Assembly (NCBI GenBank): GCA_017942035.1
Contig: JAGAVG010000051.1
Span: forward strand, 1-38,662
DNA length: 38,662 bases
Direction: 5' to 3'
Source of the DNA: a bacterium
Lineage (GTDB): Bacteria; Cyanobacteriota; Vampirovibrionia; Gastranaerophilales; Gastranaerophilaceae
Both the position numbers and the translations under genes were made by a program. Positions 17,153 through 24,885 of the stretch are shown here, piece by piece (the first letter of the stretch is position 1; every line of letters starts with the position of its first letter). Under the pieces are notes generated by a model that saw only the letters and a list, made by a program, of their open reading frames with translations, was not told the DNA's origin and searched no databases.

Positions 17153-17188
17153 CGTCATTGCGAGTGAACGAAGTGAACGCGGCAATCC
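17153..17188. repeat. Interspersed repeat (CGTCATTGCGAG...GCGGCAATCC type)
   Basis: ATTGC and GCAAT arms enclose GAGTGAACGAAGTGAACGCG, in which GTGAACG/AGTGAAC is an internal direct repeat. It is the reverse-complement relative of the element at 10387-10414. It lies in the gene-free stretch 16926-17298, which otherwise holds two terminator copies, the GC-rich block and the Fic upstream region. Confidence 0.55.
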
Positions 17189-17249
17189 AGAAAATATGCC
17201 GTTAAATAGTGTAAACATCCCTAGATTCACATCCCTAAACTCTTGAAAA

Positions 17250-17297
17250 TATCGTCCCAATATGATACGATAAATGAAAAATTATGGTGCGATAAAT
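17250..17297 (+). promoter_or_regulatory. Operator-like CGATA repeats before the Fic gene
   Basis: CGATAAAT occurs at 17268-17275 and 17290-17297, exactly 22 bp apart (two helical turns), and TATCGT (17250-17255) is an inverted half-site. TATGGT (17283-17288) between them may be the -10. The spacing and position right before the start codon suit binding by the Fic protein's own N-terminal HTH or another regulator. ACATCCCTA is also repeated at 17215 and 17229. Confidence 0.4.
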
Positions 17298-17298
17298 C

Positions 17299-18345
17299 AT
17301 GAAGTTAAACAAAAGACAAAGCTTAATATTGGATTATATCAACAAACATGATGGTTCAAGCAGATTAGAGCTTGAAGAATATGTAGAAATAGTTGATGAT
17401 AAAACTTCCAAAAATACAATTATAAGAGATTTAGATGTCCTGTTAAAAAATAATTATATTACAAAAGTAGGTTCTGCCAGAAATATAAAATATCTGCCGG
17501 CCGAACAAAATGAGCTTTTAATAAAATATGACATTGATAATTATTTCAAAATAGATGTTGATAATAGAGAAATAAAATACCCTCAATTTAACTTTGATAT
17601 ATTCTGCAATTTGAAAAACTTATTTTCTGCAGATGAAATTAAAAATTTAGAAAATATAAATAAGATTTACACAAATAAAACAAAAGCACTTTCTGACACA
17701 ATATTAAAAAAAGAATATGAAAGATTACTTATAGAATTGAGTTGGAAATCCTCACAAATTGAAGGAAATACATACTCTTTGCTTGATACTGAAATTCTAA
17801 TAAAAGAAAATATAGAAGCTAAAGGTCACAAAAAAGAAGAAACCATTATGATTTTAAATCATAAAAAAGCTTTGGAATTTATATTTGAGAACAAGGATTA
17901 TTTTAAAATTATTACTTTAAAGAAATTAGAAGAATTACATACTCTATTAACAAGCGATTTAGGTGTCAATAAAGGTTTGAGAAAATCCCCTGTTGGTATT
18001 GTTGGAACAAATTACAAACCATTATTTAACTGGCTGCAAATAAAAGATGCGGTAGATAAATTGATTGCTACAATAAATAATACTGAAAATATTATAGAAA
18101 AAGCATTAATCACTGTTATAATGATTTCCTATATCCAGCCGTTTGAAGATGGAAATAAAAGAACAGGAAGAATTTTAGCCAATGCACTCTTATTTGCAAA
18201 TGGTTATTGTCCACTGTCATACAGAAGTGTAAATGAAAGCGATTATAAGAAAGCTGTAATTATTTTTTATGAAAATAACAGCGTTGATTATTTTAAAAAA
18301 TTGTTTGTAGAACAATTTAAGTTTGCTGTAGAGAAGTATTTTTAA
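17299..18345 (+). CDS. HTH-Fic domain protein with altered Fic motif
   Basis: Fic enzymes usually transfer AMP to proteins. The 348 residues have an N-terminal winged-helix DNA-binding domain (about 1-68), an inhibitory helix SSQIEGN (151-157) of the class II (S/T)xxxE(G/N) type, and a Fic core with QPFEDGNKRTGR (280-291). The canonical motif is HPFxxGNGRxxR; here the catalytic His is Gln and the second Gly is Lys, the latter as in the Doc kinase. AMP transfer by the standard mechanism is doubtful; a regulatory role or another chemistry is possible. No Shine-Dalgarno is seen. It ends 13 bp from a convergent prepilin gene and stands beside the duplicated tRNA end, which makes an acquired origin plausible. 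Confidence 0.85.
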   Translation: MKLNKRQSLILDYINKHDGSSRLELEEYVEIVDDKTSKNTIIRDLDVLLKNNYITKVGSARNIKYLPAEQNELLIKYDIDNYFKIDVDNREIKYPQFNFDIFCNLKNLFSADEIKNLENINKIYTNKTKALSDTILKKEYERLLIELSWKSSQIEGNTYSLLDTEILIKENIEAKGHKKEETIMILNHKKALEFIFENKDYFKIITLKKLEELHTLLTSDLGVNKGLRKSPVGIVGTNYKPLFNWLQIKDAVDKLIATINNTENIIEKALITVIMISYIQPFEDGNKRTGRILANALLFANGYCPLSYRSVNESDYKKAVIIFYENNSVDYFKKLFVEQFKFAVEKYF

Positions 18346-18358
18346 ACAGATCTGGTTA

Positions 18359-19081
18359 CTACGGTAAATTTTTAAAATAGTCTTTGTCTGACAAGGCTTT
18401 TACGGTACAACCCAAGCCATTATCCGAAGAATCTGATCTGGAACAATTTGTAAAATATGTTCCGTCAGCTCCCATAGGGAGTAACTTCCCATTTAATCCG
18501 AGCTGAAACATAAAAAAATCATGTCCTATACGGTTGGGAGCTTTGCGCCAGCCATTCGTATCAACGCAAAGGAATATCATTCCAGCAGAGTCTTCATTTT
18601 GACTTGAAATATCTAAAAATATAAAACTTCCGTCGTTTGCCGCAATAATACCGTCATTGCAATAACCAGACGCAGCAGAGGTTCCGTTGTAATTTTTGTA
18701 GTTACTAACAATAAATTGCATACTTGCCGTTGAACCAAAGTTTCTAATCGGAAAAACATCTGTCGGGCAGTTATTTCGAGTATTATTACAAGCCACAGAC
18801 TTTATGTATCTGGTCTGGAGAAGATCAAAAAACGCCAATACATCAGACGGGAACTCTCCGCTTAATTCCGTAAGATATACAGAATGTACAGCTTGCGCAA
18901 GGGTTGAATATTCCTTTTTAAATGCTGTCTCAAGGTTTTTATGTTTTATATTATTTATAACTGCCGGCAGTGTCAACGCTGCCACAACACCGACTATACC
19001 CAGTGTAATAAGAACTTCAGCCAGGGTAAAACCTTCTCGTTTAATATTAATCAGAGTATTTTCAATACCTAGGACTTTCAT
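18359..19081 (-). CDS. Prepilin-like (pseudopilin) protein 2
   Basis: The 240 residues start MKVLGIENTLINIKREG and are cut, by family rule, before FTLAEVLITLGIVGVVAALT. The mature domain has the C-x6-C pair ACNNTRNNC and a VDTNGWRKAPNRIGHDFF stretch, the same signature as the other two prepilin-like proteins, plus further cysteines near the end. AGAAGG upstream of ATG 19081 decides the start; a longer open frame reaches 19213 but would cross the promoter and operator. It is transcribed divergently from a small XRE regulator, from a consensus promoter with a palindrome at its start site. Likely exported to a pilus or pseudopilus; role unknown. Confidence 0.85.
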   Translation of the reverse strand: MKVLGIENTLINIKREGFTLAEVLITLGIVGVVAALTLPAVINNIKHKNLETAFKKEYSTLAQAVHSVYLTELSGEFPSDVLAFFDLLQTRYIKSVACNNTRNNCPTDVFPIRNFGSTASMQFIVSNYKNYNGTSAASGYCNDGIIAANDGSFIFLDISSQNEDSAGMIFLCVDTNGWRKAPNRIGHDFFMFQLGLNGKLLPMGADGTYFTNCSRSDSSDNGLGCTVKALSDKDYFKNLP

Positions 19082-19103
19082 AAAATTTCCTTCTAAAACT
19101 ATT

Positions 19104-19129
19104 ATTATACTGAATATATTCAGTATAAT
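19104..19129. promoter_or_regulatory. Perfect 26-bp palindrome, likely operator of the prepilin 2/XRE pair
   Basis: The core ATACTGAATATATTCAGTAT (19107-19126) is flanked by ATT and AAT, giving a 26-bp perfect palindrome. It covers the expected start of the prepilin mRNA, 7 nt after its -10. The same ATAC-N12-GTAT form at the same distance occurs in the second pair (29560-29579). XRE proteins bind such dyads as dimers, so autoregulation by the neighbour is likely. Confidence 0.7.
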
Positions 19130-19133
19130 ACAG

Positions 19134-19162
19134 ATTATATTATATATAACAAAGGTTGTCAA
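19134..19162 (-). promoter_or_regulatory. Consensus promoter of prepilin-like gene 2
   Basis: On the minus strand: TTGACA (19157-19162), a 17-bp spacer, TATAAT (19134-19139). Both hexamers are perfect sigma-70-type consensus, implying strong transcription unless repressed at the downstream palindrome. Confidence 0.8.
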
Positions 19163-19167
19163 TATAT

Positions 19168-19173
19168 TAGAAT
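19168..19173 (+). promoter_or_regulatory. -10 box of XRE regulator gene 1, leaderless spacing
   Basis: TAGAAT ends exactly 6 nt before ATG 19180. No Shine-Dalgarno and no good -35; the upstream region is occupied by the divergent promoter. Confidence 0.45.
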
Positions 19174-19179
19174 AAATAT

Positions 19180-19395
19180 ATGGACATGACAGATTACTAT
19201 CAAGAACTTGCAAAAAATATTCGCGTAGAGCGTGCGAGAATGAAAATTTCTCAGTTAAAATTGGCGGAATTGGCTAATGTTTCGCTTGATACAATAAATT
19301 TAATTGAGCGTGCGGCTGTAAATCCGAAATTGTGCACTATTATTTCAATAGCAAAAGCGCTGAATGTTGATTTGAATACTTTAATACCTATGTGA
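19180..19395 (+). CDS. Small XRE-family HTH regulator 1
   Basis: The 71-residue protein is a single Cro/C1-type helix-turn-helix: IRVERARMKISQLKLAELANVSLDTINLIERAAVNP, with the recognition helix at about residues 36-45 and nothing else. It lacks the oligomerisation domain of longer repressors. It sits back to back with prepilin-like gene 2 and probably binds the palindrome between them. The second pair in this window (29633-29860) has a similar protein in the same orientation, though the two are not close copies. Confidence 0.9.
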   Translation: MDMTDYYQELAKNIRVERARMKISQLKLAELANVSLDTINLIERAAVNPKLCTIISIAKALNVDLNTLIPM

Positions 19396-19501
19396 TTATC
19401 ATTAGTTTTTCTGTAAATATTTATTAAAAACAGGCAATTTTTTGATAGAAAAATTTTTTATATATATACGGGGATTTAAATTTATATATAAGGAGTGAAA
19501 T

Positions 19502-19831
19502 ATGTCTGTACAATCTGTAAAGAAAACCGGAACAACAGCGCATAAGCCTGTAAAAACTCAGCCAAAGAAAAATAATCAAAAAACGATGAAACTTATTTAC
19601 TTTTATGATAGAAATGGTAAGCAACTCGGACAGGGTGACTATTATACGTCAAATTACGGAGCTGGAAACATGTACAGTTATGAGTCGATATTACGTATGA
19701 ACGATAAACAGCTTGCAAAACTTCAAATAAGGAAAGAAGTAAAAGAATTTTCTTACACTCCTGAGCCTCCGGCTCCAAAAGAAGATAAAAAAAGCTGGTT
19801 TGATAAATTTGTAGACTTTATATGCGCATAA
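19502..19831 (+). CDS. Small basic protein of unknown function
   Basis: Not recognised. The 109 residues begin with a Lys/Thr/Gln-rich stretch (1-28), then IYFYDRNGKQLGQGDYYTSNYG, a helical part, a Pro-rich linker (PEPPAPKEDKK) and a short amphipathic C-terminal helix (SWFDKFVDFICA) that could touch the membrane. No signal peptide. AAGGAG is well placed before ATG. The gene ends just before a hairpin shared with a convergent gene. Confidence 0.6.
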   Translation: MSVQSVKKTGTTAHKPVKTQPKKNNQKTMKLIYFYDRNGKQLGQGDYYTSNYGAGNMYSYESILRMNDKQLAKLQIRKEVKEFSYTPEPPAPKEDKKSWFDKFVDFICA

Positions 19832-19858
19832 ACTTTATTTTTTTAACAATATAAGACT

Positions 19859-19885
19859 GGAGGGTGTAATTTAATTACACCCTCC
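19859..19885. terminator. Hairpin between convergent genes, probable two-way terminator
   Basis: GGAGGGTGTAATT and AATTACACCCTCC are perfectly complementary arms (27 nt in all). T runs are weak on both sides (ATTATTTTAT rightward), so termination may be partial. Confidence 0.6.
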
Positions 19886-19893
19886 AAATTATT

Positions 19894-20808
19894 TTATAAA
19901 GATGATGATTTTACTTTAATATCTGTAATTTCAGAAGAGGAGTTTTCACTATCAATAAATATTGATTGCGGTAAGTCACCTTTAGTATATGTATTTGCCG
20001 GAGAATATTTGTTTTCACCGATATTGATTAGTCTTTGAACTGAACTTCCATCAATTTGTAAAATTTCAGTCTTGCGGCCTGCATCCGGTGCAAAGTTATC
20101 GTATTTTTCGACAAACAAGGATTTGCCGTCAAGGTAAGTGAAATCATAATGAGTGCTTGATTTTATGCTGCCGGTGTTTTTGTATTCAATTGCATCAAAA
20201 GCGAAACTTTTGTCAGATGAATTAAATCCGTCGAAATTCAAGGCTGTAACCGTTTTGGTTTTCGGATTTGAATAAATCATTTGCAGAGGAAGATTATCAA
20301 CAACTGCTTGATTTTTGCCTTCGGCAGGTGCAACATCTTCAGTAATAATACCGAGACGGTTAAACATTGAATTCATAACATCTTTAACCGGAGAATCAGC
20401 AAGTTTTCTTGGAATATAAGCTTGAGCTGCCGGAATTGTAATTGAATTTATTTTGTTTCCTTCGCTGTCTCTAACAGGTACTGAAACTTTCTCAAGGTTA
20501 TAAATATGCCCGGTGTATAGAGTATCTTTTGTCGGCGGAACTGTCGGCTTGTTAGGTTTGTTAACCCATATTATTGTCGGTCCGCATGAATCGTATATTT
20601 CAACATCTTTATCACAGCTTGCCATAGTTAATGCGGCTGTCGGAATTAGAATAGCGCCTTTTAGTGCGTTTCTTAATGCAGAGTTTGAAACTCTATTATT
20701 TGCATAAGGCTGTTCAAAATTATCTTCTCTAACTTTTTTTGATTTTTTATTAGCCTCAAATGCTGGTGCCTTTTGTACTGCCGGTGTTGATACTGCATAA
20801 ATTTTCAT
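19894..20808 (-). CDS. Probable lipoprotein with N-terminal F-x-A tag before the signal-like segment
   Basis: Not recognised; 304 residues. It opens MKIYAVSTPAVQKAPAFEAN, then a basic stretch, and only at 51-64 has a hydrophobic segment ending in the lipobox-like M-A-S-Cys65. A lipoprotein signal with a 50-residue n-region would be unusual. After Cys65 come a Pro-rich linker (KPNKPTVPPTKD) and a beta-rich domain, fitting an exported protein. AAAAAGGAA precedes ATG. Its promoter shares an AAACTAGCAAAAA element with the gene at 28150-28761. It lies downstream of a homocitrate/isopropylmalate synthase-family gene but has its own promoter. Confidence 0.65.
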   Translation of the reverse strand: MKIYAVSTPAVQKAPAFEANKKSKKVREDNFEQPYANNRVSNSALRNALKGAILIPTAALTMASCDKDVEIYDSCGPTIIWVNKPNKPTVPPTKDTLYTGHIYNLEKVSVPVRDSEGNKINSITIPAAQAYIPRKLADSPVKDVMNSMFNRLGIITEDVAPAEGKNQAVVDNLPLQMIYSNPKTKTVTALNFDGFNSSDKSFAFDAIEYKNTGSIKSSTHYDFTYLDGKSLFVEKYDNFAPDAGRKTEILQIDGSSVQRLINIGENKYSPANTYTKGDLPQSIFIDSENSSSEITDIKVKSSSL

Positions 20809-20845
20809 AAGTTTGTTTCCTTTTTATTTGCTTTAATTTGTAGTT

Positions 20846-20877
20846 AATATAAAAACTGTAAAAATTTTTTTTGCTAG
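20846..20877 (-). promoter_or_regulatory. Promoter-like element shared with the gene at 28150
   Basis: On the minus strand: CTAGCA (20872-20877), 20 bp, TATATT (20846-20851). The 13-mer AAACTAGCAAAAA and the 20-bp distance to the -10 are identical at 28780-28811. The element is not a TTGACA-type -35. Confidence 0.45.
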
Positions 20878-20898
20878 TTTTTTAAATTTGTTACAAAT

Positions 20899-22209
20899 TT
20901 ACACAATTCTATGAGGCATAGTTAGAATATTTGCGTCAACCCTTTGTTTTATTGCGCCTTGAGGCTCGTAATACGGTGATACTGTCATGATTTTTGCCGC
21001 AATATCAGGATAATAATATATAAATCTTAATTCGCTTGATGTTAAAGGTTTTTGAGTGTGAACGTTTGCATATCTTACAAGTTCAAGGATGTTTCGGGCT
21101 TCATGTTCATCTTTAAACTCAAGTTCAAGATTATCGTAAACGTTTCTAAAACCTTTAATTCCACCGTATTCTCCGGTTGTAATCATTCGTCCGGTTTCGA
21201 TAATTTCCGGTTCGCCGCGTCCTAATTCTTCAAAATCGTATAATTCATAGTTTCTTCTGTCTTTAAGTGCGCCATCTGCGTGAATTCCGGATTCATGTGC
21301 AAACGCATTATCTCCGACTGCCGGCTGGTTCATAGGAATTGGAACTCCAAAAGCGTATGCTGTATATTTTGCAAGCTGCCATGTTTTGCTCAAATCAATG
21401 TTAGGGTCAATCTGGTAGTTGCCTCTAAATCCCGCCGATTTTGTGATTGCAAGCAGGCATGATACCAAATCAGCATTTCCAGCTCTTTCGCCCATACCGT
21501 TGATTGCTGTGTTAATATATGCGTTTACTCCGGCGTCAATTGCAGCTTTAGCCCCCATTACAGAACATCCTGTTGCCATACCCAAATCGTTATGGTAGTG
21601 AAGTTCTATATCCATGCCGGTTTCTTTTGCTATTGTAAAAATTCTCTCATAAGTTGTCTGCGGATCTTCATAGCCCAGAGTGTCGCAATATCTGAATTTA
21701 ACAGCACCTGCATCTTTTGCTGCAAGAGCGTATTTAATAAGGTAGGAAATATCGCTTCTTGATGCGTCTTCTGCGTTTACTCCGATTGTTTGCGCACCTT
21801 TTTCAACTGCGCATTTTACGGCATCTGATGTGATTTTTAAGATGTCATCAGGTGTTCTTTTAGAACCGTATTTCCCATGAATCATCTGTTCGGAAGTTGA
21901 TTGAGACATGTTTATATGTTTAAGTTTTGGAACATTATTAAAAGAAAGTTCGACATCCTCCGGAATTGCTCTCATCCAGCCTGAAAGTTTTGTTTTGCGG
22001 ATAACATTTCTTTCTACAAGTTCAAGGTTGCCGTTAAGGTAGTTAAGTTCGTGTTTTGTAGTCGGGAAACCGAATTCTGACTGGGTTATTCCCATATCGT
22101 CAAGCATCAAGTTTATGATTGTCTTTTGCAGTTTTGCAAGACCAAGGCGGGAAGTTTGAACTCCGTCTCTATTGGTAACGTCCACAAAATATATCTTTTT
22201 TTCTTTCAT
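20899..22209 (-). CDS. Homocitrate/2-isopropylmalate synthase-family enzyme
   Basis: DRE-TIM metallolyase family, which condenses acetyl-CoA with a 2-oxoacid. The 436 residues show FVDVTNRDGVQTSR (active-site RDG and metal Asp), ELHYHNDLGMATG (the HxHND metal site), NGMGERAGNADL and AFAHESGIHADG of the lyase insert. The C-terminus lacks a clear LeuA allosteric domain, so it is closer to NifV/homocitrate-type or (R)-citrate-type members. No nif, leu or lys neighbours help choose the substrate. AAGGAG precedes ATG. It has a TTGACA promoter divergent from the TPR gene. Confidence 0.8.
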   Translation of the reverse strand: MKEKKIYFVDVTNRDGVQTSRLGLAKLQKTIINLMLDDMGITQSEFGFPTTKHELNYLNGNLELVERNVIRKTKLSGWMRAIPEDVELSFNNVPKLKHINMSQSTSEQMIHGKYGSKRTPDDILKITSDAVKCAVEKGAQTIGVNAEDASRSDISYLIKYALAAKDAGAVKFRYCDTLGYEDPQTTYERIFTIAKETGMDIELHYHNDLGMATGCSVMGAKAAIDAGVNAYINTAINGMGERAGNADLVSCLLAITKSAGFRGNYQIDPNIDLSKTWQLAKYTAYAFGVPIPMNQPAVGDNAFAHESGIHADGALKDRRNYELYDFEELGRGEPEIIETGRMITTGEYGGIKGFRNVYDNLELEFKDEHEARNILELVRYANVHTQKPLTSSELRFIYYYPDIAAKIMTVSPYYEPQGAIKQRVDANILTMPHRIV

Positions 22210-22283
22210 AATTACTCCTTAAATAATATCCGTATAATTTCTTAAACAACTTGCTTTTTTTAGTGAAATTAACTACAATGTTT

Positions 22284-22312
22284 AGTATGGAACTTTTAGA
22301 GAGTTATGTCAA
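22284..22312 (-). promoter_or_regulatory. Promoter of the homocitrate/isopropylmalate synthase-family gene
   Basis: Minus strand: TTGACA (22307-22312), 17-bp spacer, CATACT (22284-22289). It lies about 75 bp upstream of the start codon and its -35 is only 16 bp from the divergent TPR start. Confidence 0.5.
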
Positions 22313-22328
22313 GTTATTTTAAAAAATT

Positions 22329-23915
22329 ATGAACAGTCAATTAGAAAAGAAAATTAACAAAGAATATAAAACCGGCAATGTTAAAACCGCAATTGAACTT
22401 TGCCAGATAGGGTTGCAGGAAGATCCGACAAATGCGGATTTGCATCTGCGCTTAGGTGATTTGTTTTTAGCATGGCATCTTGATATTTACAATTCCTGTC
22501 AGTATATAGATGAGGCAATCACGGAATATCAAAGGGCGCTTGAAAGTTATATTGATTCGCCGGAAATCTATTTTAAAATAGGTCAGGCGCATTTTTATAA
22601 AGGTGATTTGGATAAGGCTATAAATTATCTTGACATGGCAATTTCAAAGGATAAAAAATATGCAAAAGCTTATCTTTTGCTTGCTGAAACTTATACGAAA
22701 AATGCAAGATTTTTAGAGGCTTCAATAAATGCTAAAAAAGCGGTCAAGTATGCGCCTTTTAGAGGCTCATGCGCACACTTTTTATTGTCTAACCTTTATA
22801 AAGTTTCTTCGGATAGATCTTTTAGAAATGCTTTTATGAGCGTTTGGGAAAATATTTTGTCTATTTTAACCCTGCCATTTGACGGCTTAGCGCTTTCAAA
22901 TGTAGGTAAATCAATAAGATATTTGAAATTCTTTCCGACGTTATTCTACGGCTTTTGGCTTGTAAGATGTTCGAAATTTCTCGAAGCTGTCGATATTTAC
23001 ACAGAAGCGATTGAAAAAGCTCCGGGATTTATTCCGTTATATTGTGTGCTCGGAGATATTTACCGGTCTCTGGGTCGTTTTGATGATGCAATCACGGAAT
23101 ACAAAATGGCAATCTGGCTTGACAGTTTAAATATTCCGGCATACAGAAGTTTATGTCAGGCTTACGAAGAACTCGGGGATTACGATAGCGCTATTGAAGT
23201 TTATCAAAAGCTCATTCAGATTATGCCAAATATGCCGGATGTTCATGCTAATCTCGCTAATATCCTTTATGTTAAAGGGGATGTTGACGGCGCAATTTCG
23301 CATTATCAAACCGCTGTTACTTTAAATCCGAAAAAGCAATGGACAAGCGTGATTAATCAAACCTTAGGTTTTGTATATCAAGAGGCGAAAAATGATATTG
23401 ATGCGGCAATCGGAGCTTATCACAGTGCATATCTTTTAACTCCGCAGGATTTAGATATTTATGTGAATTTAGGAAGTGCATTTTATGATAAGGAAGATAC
23501 CGATAATGCCCTTGCCGTCTACAGAAATGCGCTTGATCTTGATCCTAAAAATGCAAATATTCACTGTAATTTAGGATTTTTGTACTGGGGAAAAGGAAAT
23601 CTTGACGAGGCAATTAAAGAATACAACCTTGCGATTGAATACAATCCTGAATATGCGATTGCTTACAATAATTTAGGGGTAATTTATCTTGATGATTTGG
23701 GCAGAGTAAAGCAGGCTTTAGAATTATTTAAAAAATCTGTAGAATGCAATGCAAATTATGCGCTCGCTCATTTTAATCTTGCCCGTGCAGTTTCTATTAC
23801 AGGTGATAAAATTGAAGCTGCGAAATTATATCAAATAGCACAGGATATAAATAAAATTACTAATGAAATGAATCCTGATGAGATTATGGATAAACTAAAC
23901 AGTTTGTTTGATTAG
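22329..23915 (+). CDS. Tetratricopeptide repeat protein
   Basis: The 528 residues are almost entirely TPR helical pairs (motifs such as YFKIGQAHFYKGDLDKAINY, NLGFLYWGKGNLDEAIKEYN), roughly four repeats before and eight after a less regular hydrophobic part at about 165-220 (WENILSILTLPFDGLAL, FFPTLFYGFWLV), which could associate with the membrane. TPR proteins are protein-binding scaffolds; the partner is unknown. No signal peptide. No Shine-Dalgarno: TATTTT ends 8 nt before ATG. It overlaps the convergent HExxH gene by 4 bp. Confidence 0.85.
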   Translation: MNSQLEKKINKEYKTGNVKTAIELCQIGLQEDPTNADLHLRLGDLFLAWHLDIYNSCQYIDEAITEYQRALESYIDSPEIYFKIGQAHFYKGDLDKAINYLDMAISKDKKYAKAYLLLAETYTKNARFLEASINAKKAVKYAPFRGSCAHFLLSNLYKVSSDRSFRNAFMSVWENILSILTLPFDGLALSNVGKSIRYLKFFPTLFYGFWLVRCSKFLEAVDIYTEAIEKAPGFIPLYCVLGDIYRSLGRFDDAITEYKMAIWLDSLNIPAYRSLCQAYEELGDYDSAIEVYQKLIQIMPNMPDVHANLANILYVKGDVDGAISHYQTAVTLNPKKQWTSVINQTLGFVYQEAKNDIDAAIGAYHSAYLLTPQDLDIYVNLGSAFYDKEDTDNALAVYRNALDLDPKNANIHCNLGFLYWGKGNLDEAIKEYNLAIEYNPEYAIAYNNLGVIYLDDLGRVKQALELFKKSVECNANYALAHFNLARAVSITGDKIEAAKLYQIAQDINKITNEMNPDEIMDKLNSLFD

Positions 23916-24793
23916 TATTCATTGGATTTTTGTTGCGGCTGAAGGTTAGGAACCATTGTACTGCTAAGATGTTCGCGCATTTTATTTGTGACTGTTCGGC
24001 CTAAGACAGCACCGCCGGCTAAAGTTAAGCCCGTAATAACATAAGTTGCGAAACCAAGACGGCTTGTAACTTTAGCTTTTTTTAGCAAATTTTCAGGCAA
24101 AAATTCTTTTGCGAGTTTTTCGCCCTTATGTGTTGCCAAATATTCTTCAATAACTGATGGCGCGAACAGACCCAAAGTTAATAAACCTAAATTATCTATT
24201 GTGAAATTTTTAGCTTTTTGAAAAGGTGTAAGGTTTCCATCTTCATCCGGAGTCGATTTTCTCCAGCCTCCTGAAAGACAGGCAATCATAGAGGCATACA
24301 TAAGCGGTATTCTTGTTGTTTGTAATGATTTTGAAACTTTTCCTAAATTTTTATTTATCGCATGCCCCATTTCATGAAACCAGTTCAATGTGAGTTTATT
24401 TTTCGGGAGAAGCATTGTGTTAGAAATTGTTTCAAAGAAAGCATTTTTACCTTCTCTGAGTTGCTGTAGATGATCTTTTGGCAATCCCGGAAAAGTTGTA
24501 TTTTTATCAAAATAAAGGATTTTTACTTTATCTTTCAGTCCGCTTTTTTGAAAGGCTTTTTTGAACGCATCAACCGTCTTTTGAACTTCATTTTCTTTAA
24601 GTTCTAAATTCTTTTCAGACATAAGTTTCATTAGTTTGACATTTACAGGATATGAGCCATAAAGTCCTACAGTCCACGCAGTCGCAATACCCGCAGCTCT
24701 TGATACAACTTCAACTTTCGGGTCTGCTTTTTTAGAATGTTTTTGGTTTAATTGTGATGTTTGCTTATTTGAACTAAACGAGATACTTTGCAT
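23912..24793 (-). CDS. Membrane protein with HExxH zinc-protease motif and N-terminal F-S-S tag
   Basis: Not assigned to a family. The 293 residues begin MQSISFSSNKQTS, have a hydrophobic stretch at about 33-52, then a soluble part ending in WFHEMGHAINKN (HExxH at 140-144), with VIEEYLATHKGE at about 214-225 as a possible third ligand, and two further membrane segments (about 200-214, 245-265). The order suggests a membrane-bound zinc metallopeptidase. AAAGG lies a little upstream of ATG. The N-terminal tag resembles those of three other proteins here. It overlaps the TPR gene at the 3' end. Confidence 0.65.
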   Translation of the reverse strand: MQSISFSSNKQTSQLNQKHSKKADPKVEVVSRAAGIATAWTVGLYGSYPVNVKLMKLMSEKNLELKENEVQKTVDAFKKAFQKSGLKDKVKILYFDKNTTFPGLPKDHLQQLREGKNAFFETISNTMLLPKNKLTLNWFHEMGHAINKNLGKVSKSLQTTRIPLMYASMIACLSGGWRKSTPDEDGNLTPFQKAKNFTIDNLGLLTLGLFAPSVIEEYLATHKGEKLAKEFLPENLLKKAKVTSRLGFATYVITGLTLAGGAVLGRTVTNKMREHLSSTMVPNLQPQQKSNEY

Positions 24794-24885
24794 TCCTACA
24801 ATAACCTTTCAAATATACAAGTTTCCTAAATATAAAATTTGCTCCCAAAAAGGCAATTATTAAAATAATTTTACAAATTGCTTAT

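Noticed and set aside
19082-19213. Longer start of prepilin-like gene 2
   Set aside because: The extra 44 codons cross the consensus promoter and palindrome, while AGAAGG supports ATG 19081.
20883-20901. TAAATTTG/CAAATTTA hairpin at the stop of the homocitrate/isopropylmalate synthase-family gene as its terminator
   Set aside because: On that strand it is followed by A residues, not T, so it does not fit a Rho-independent terminator.
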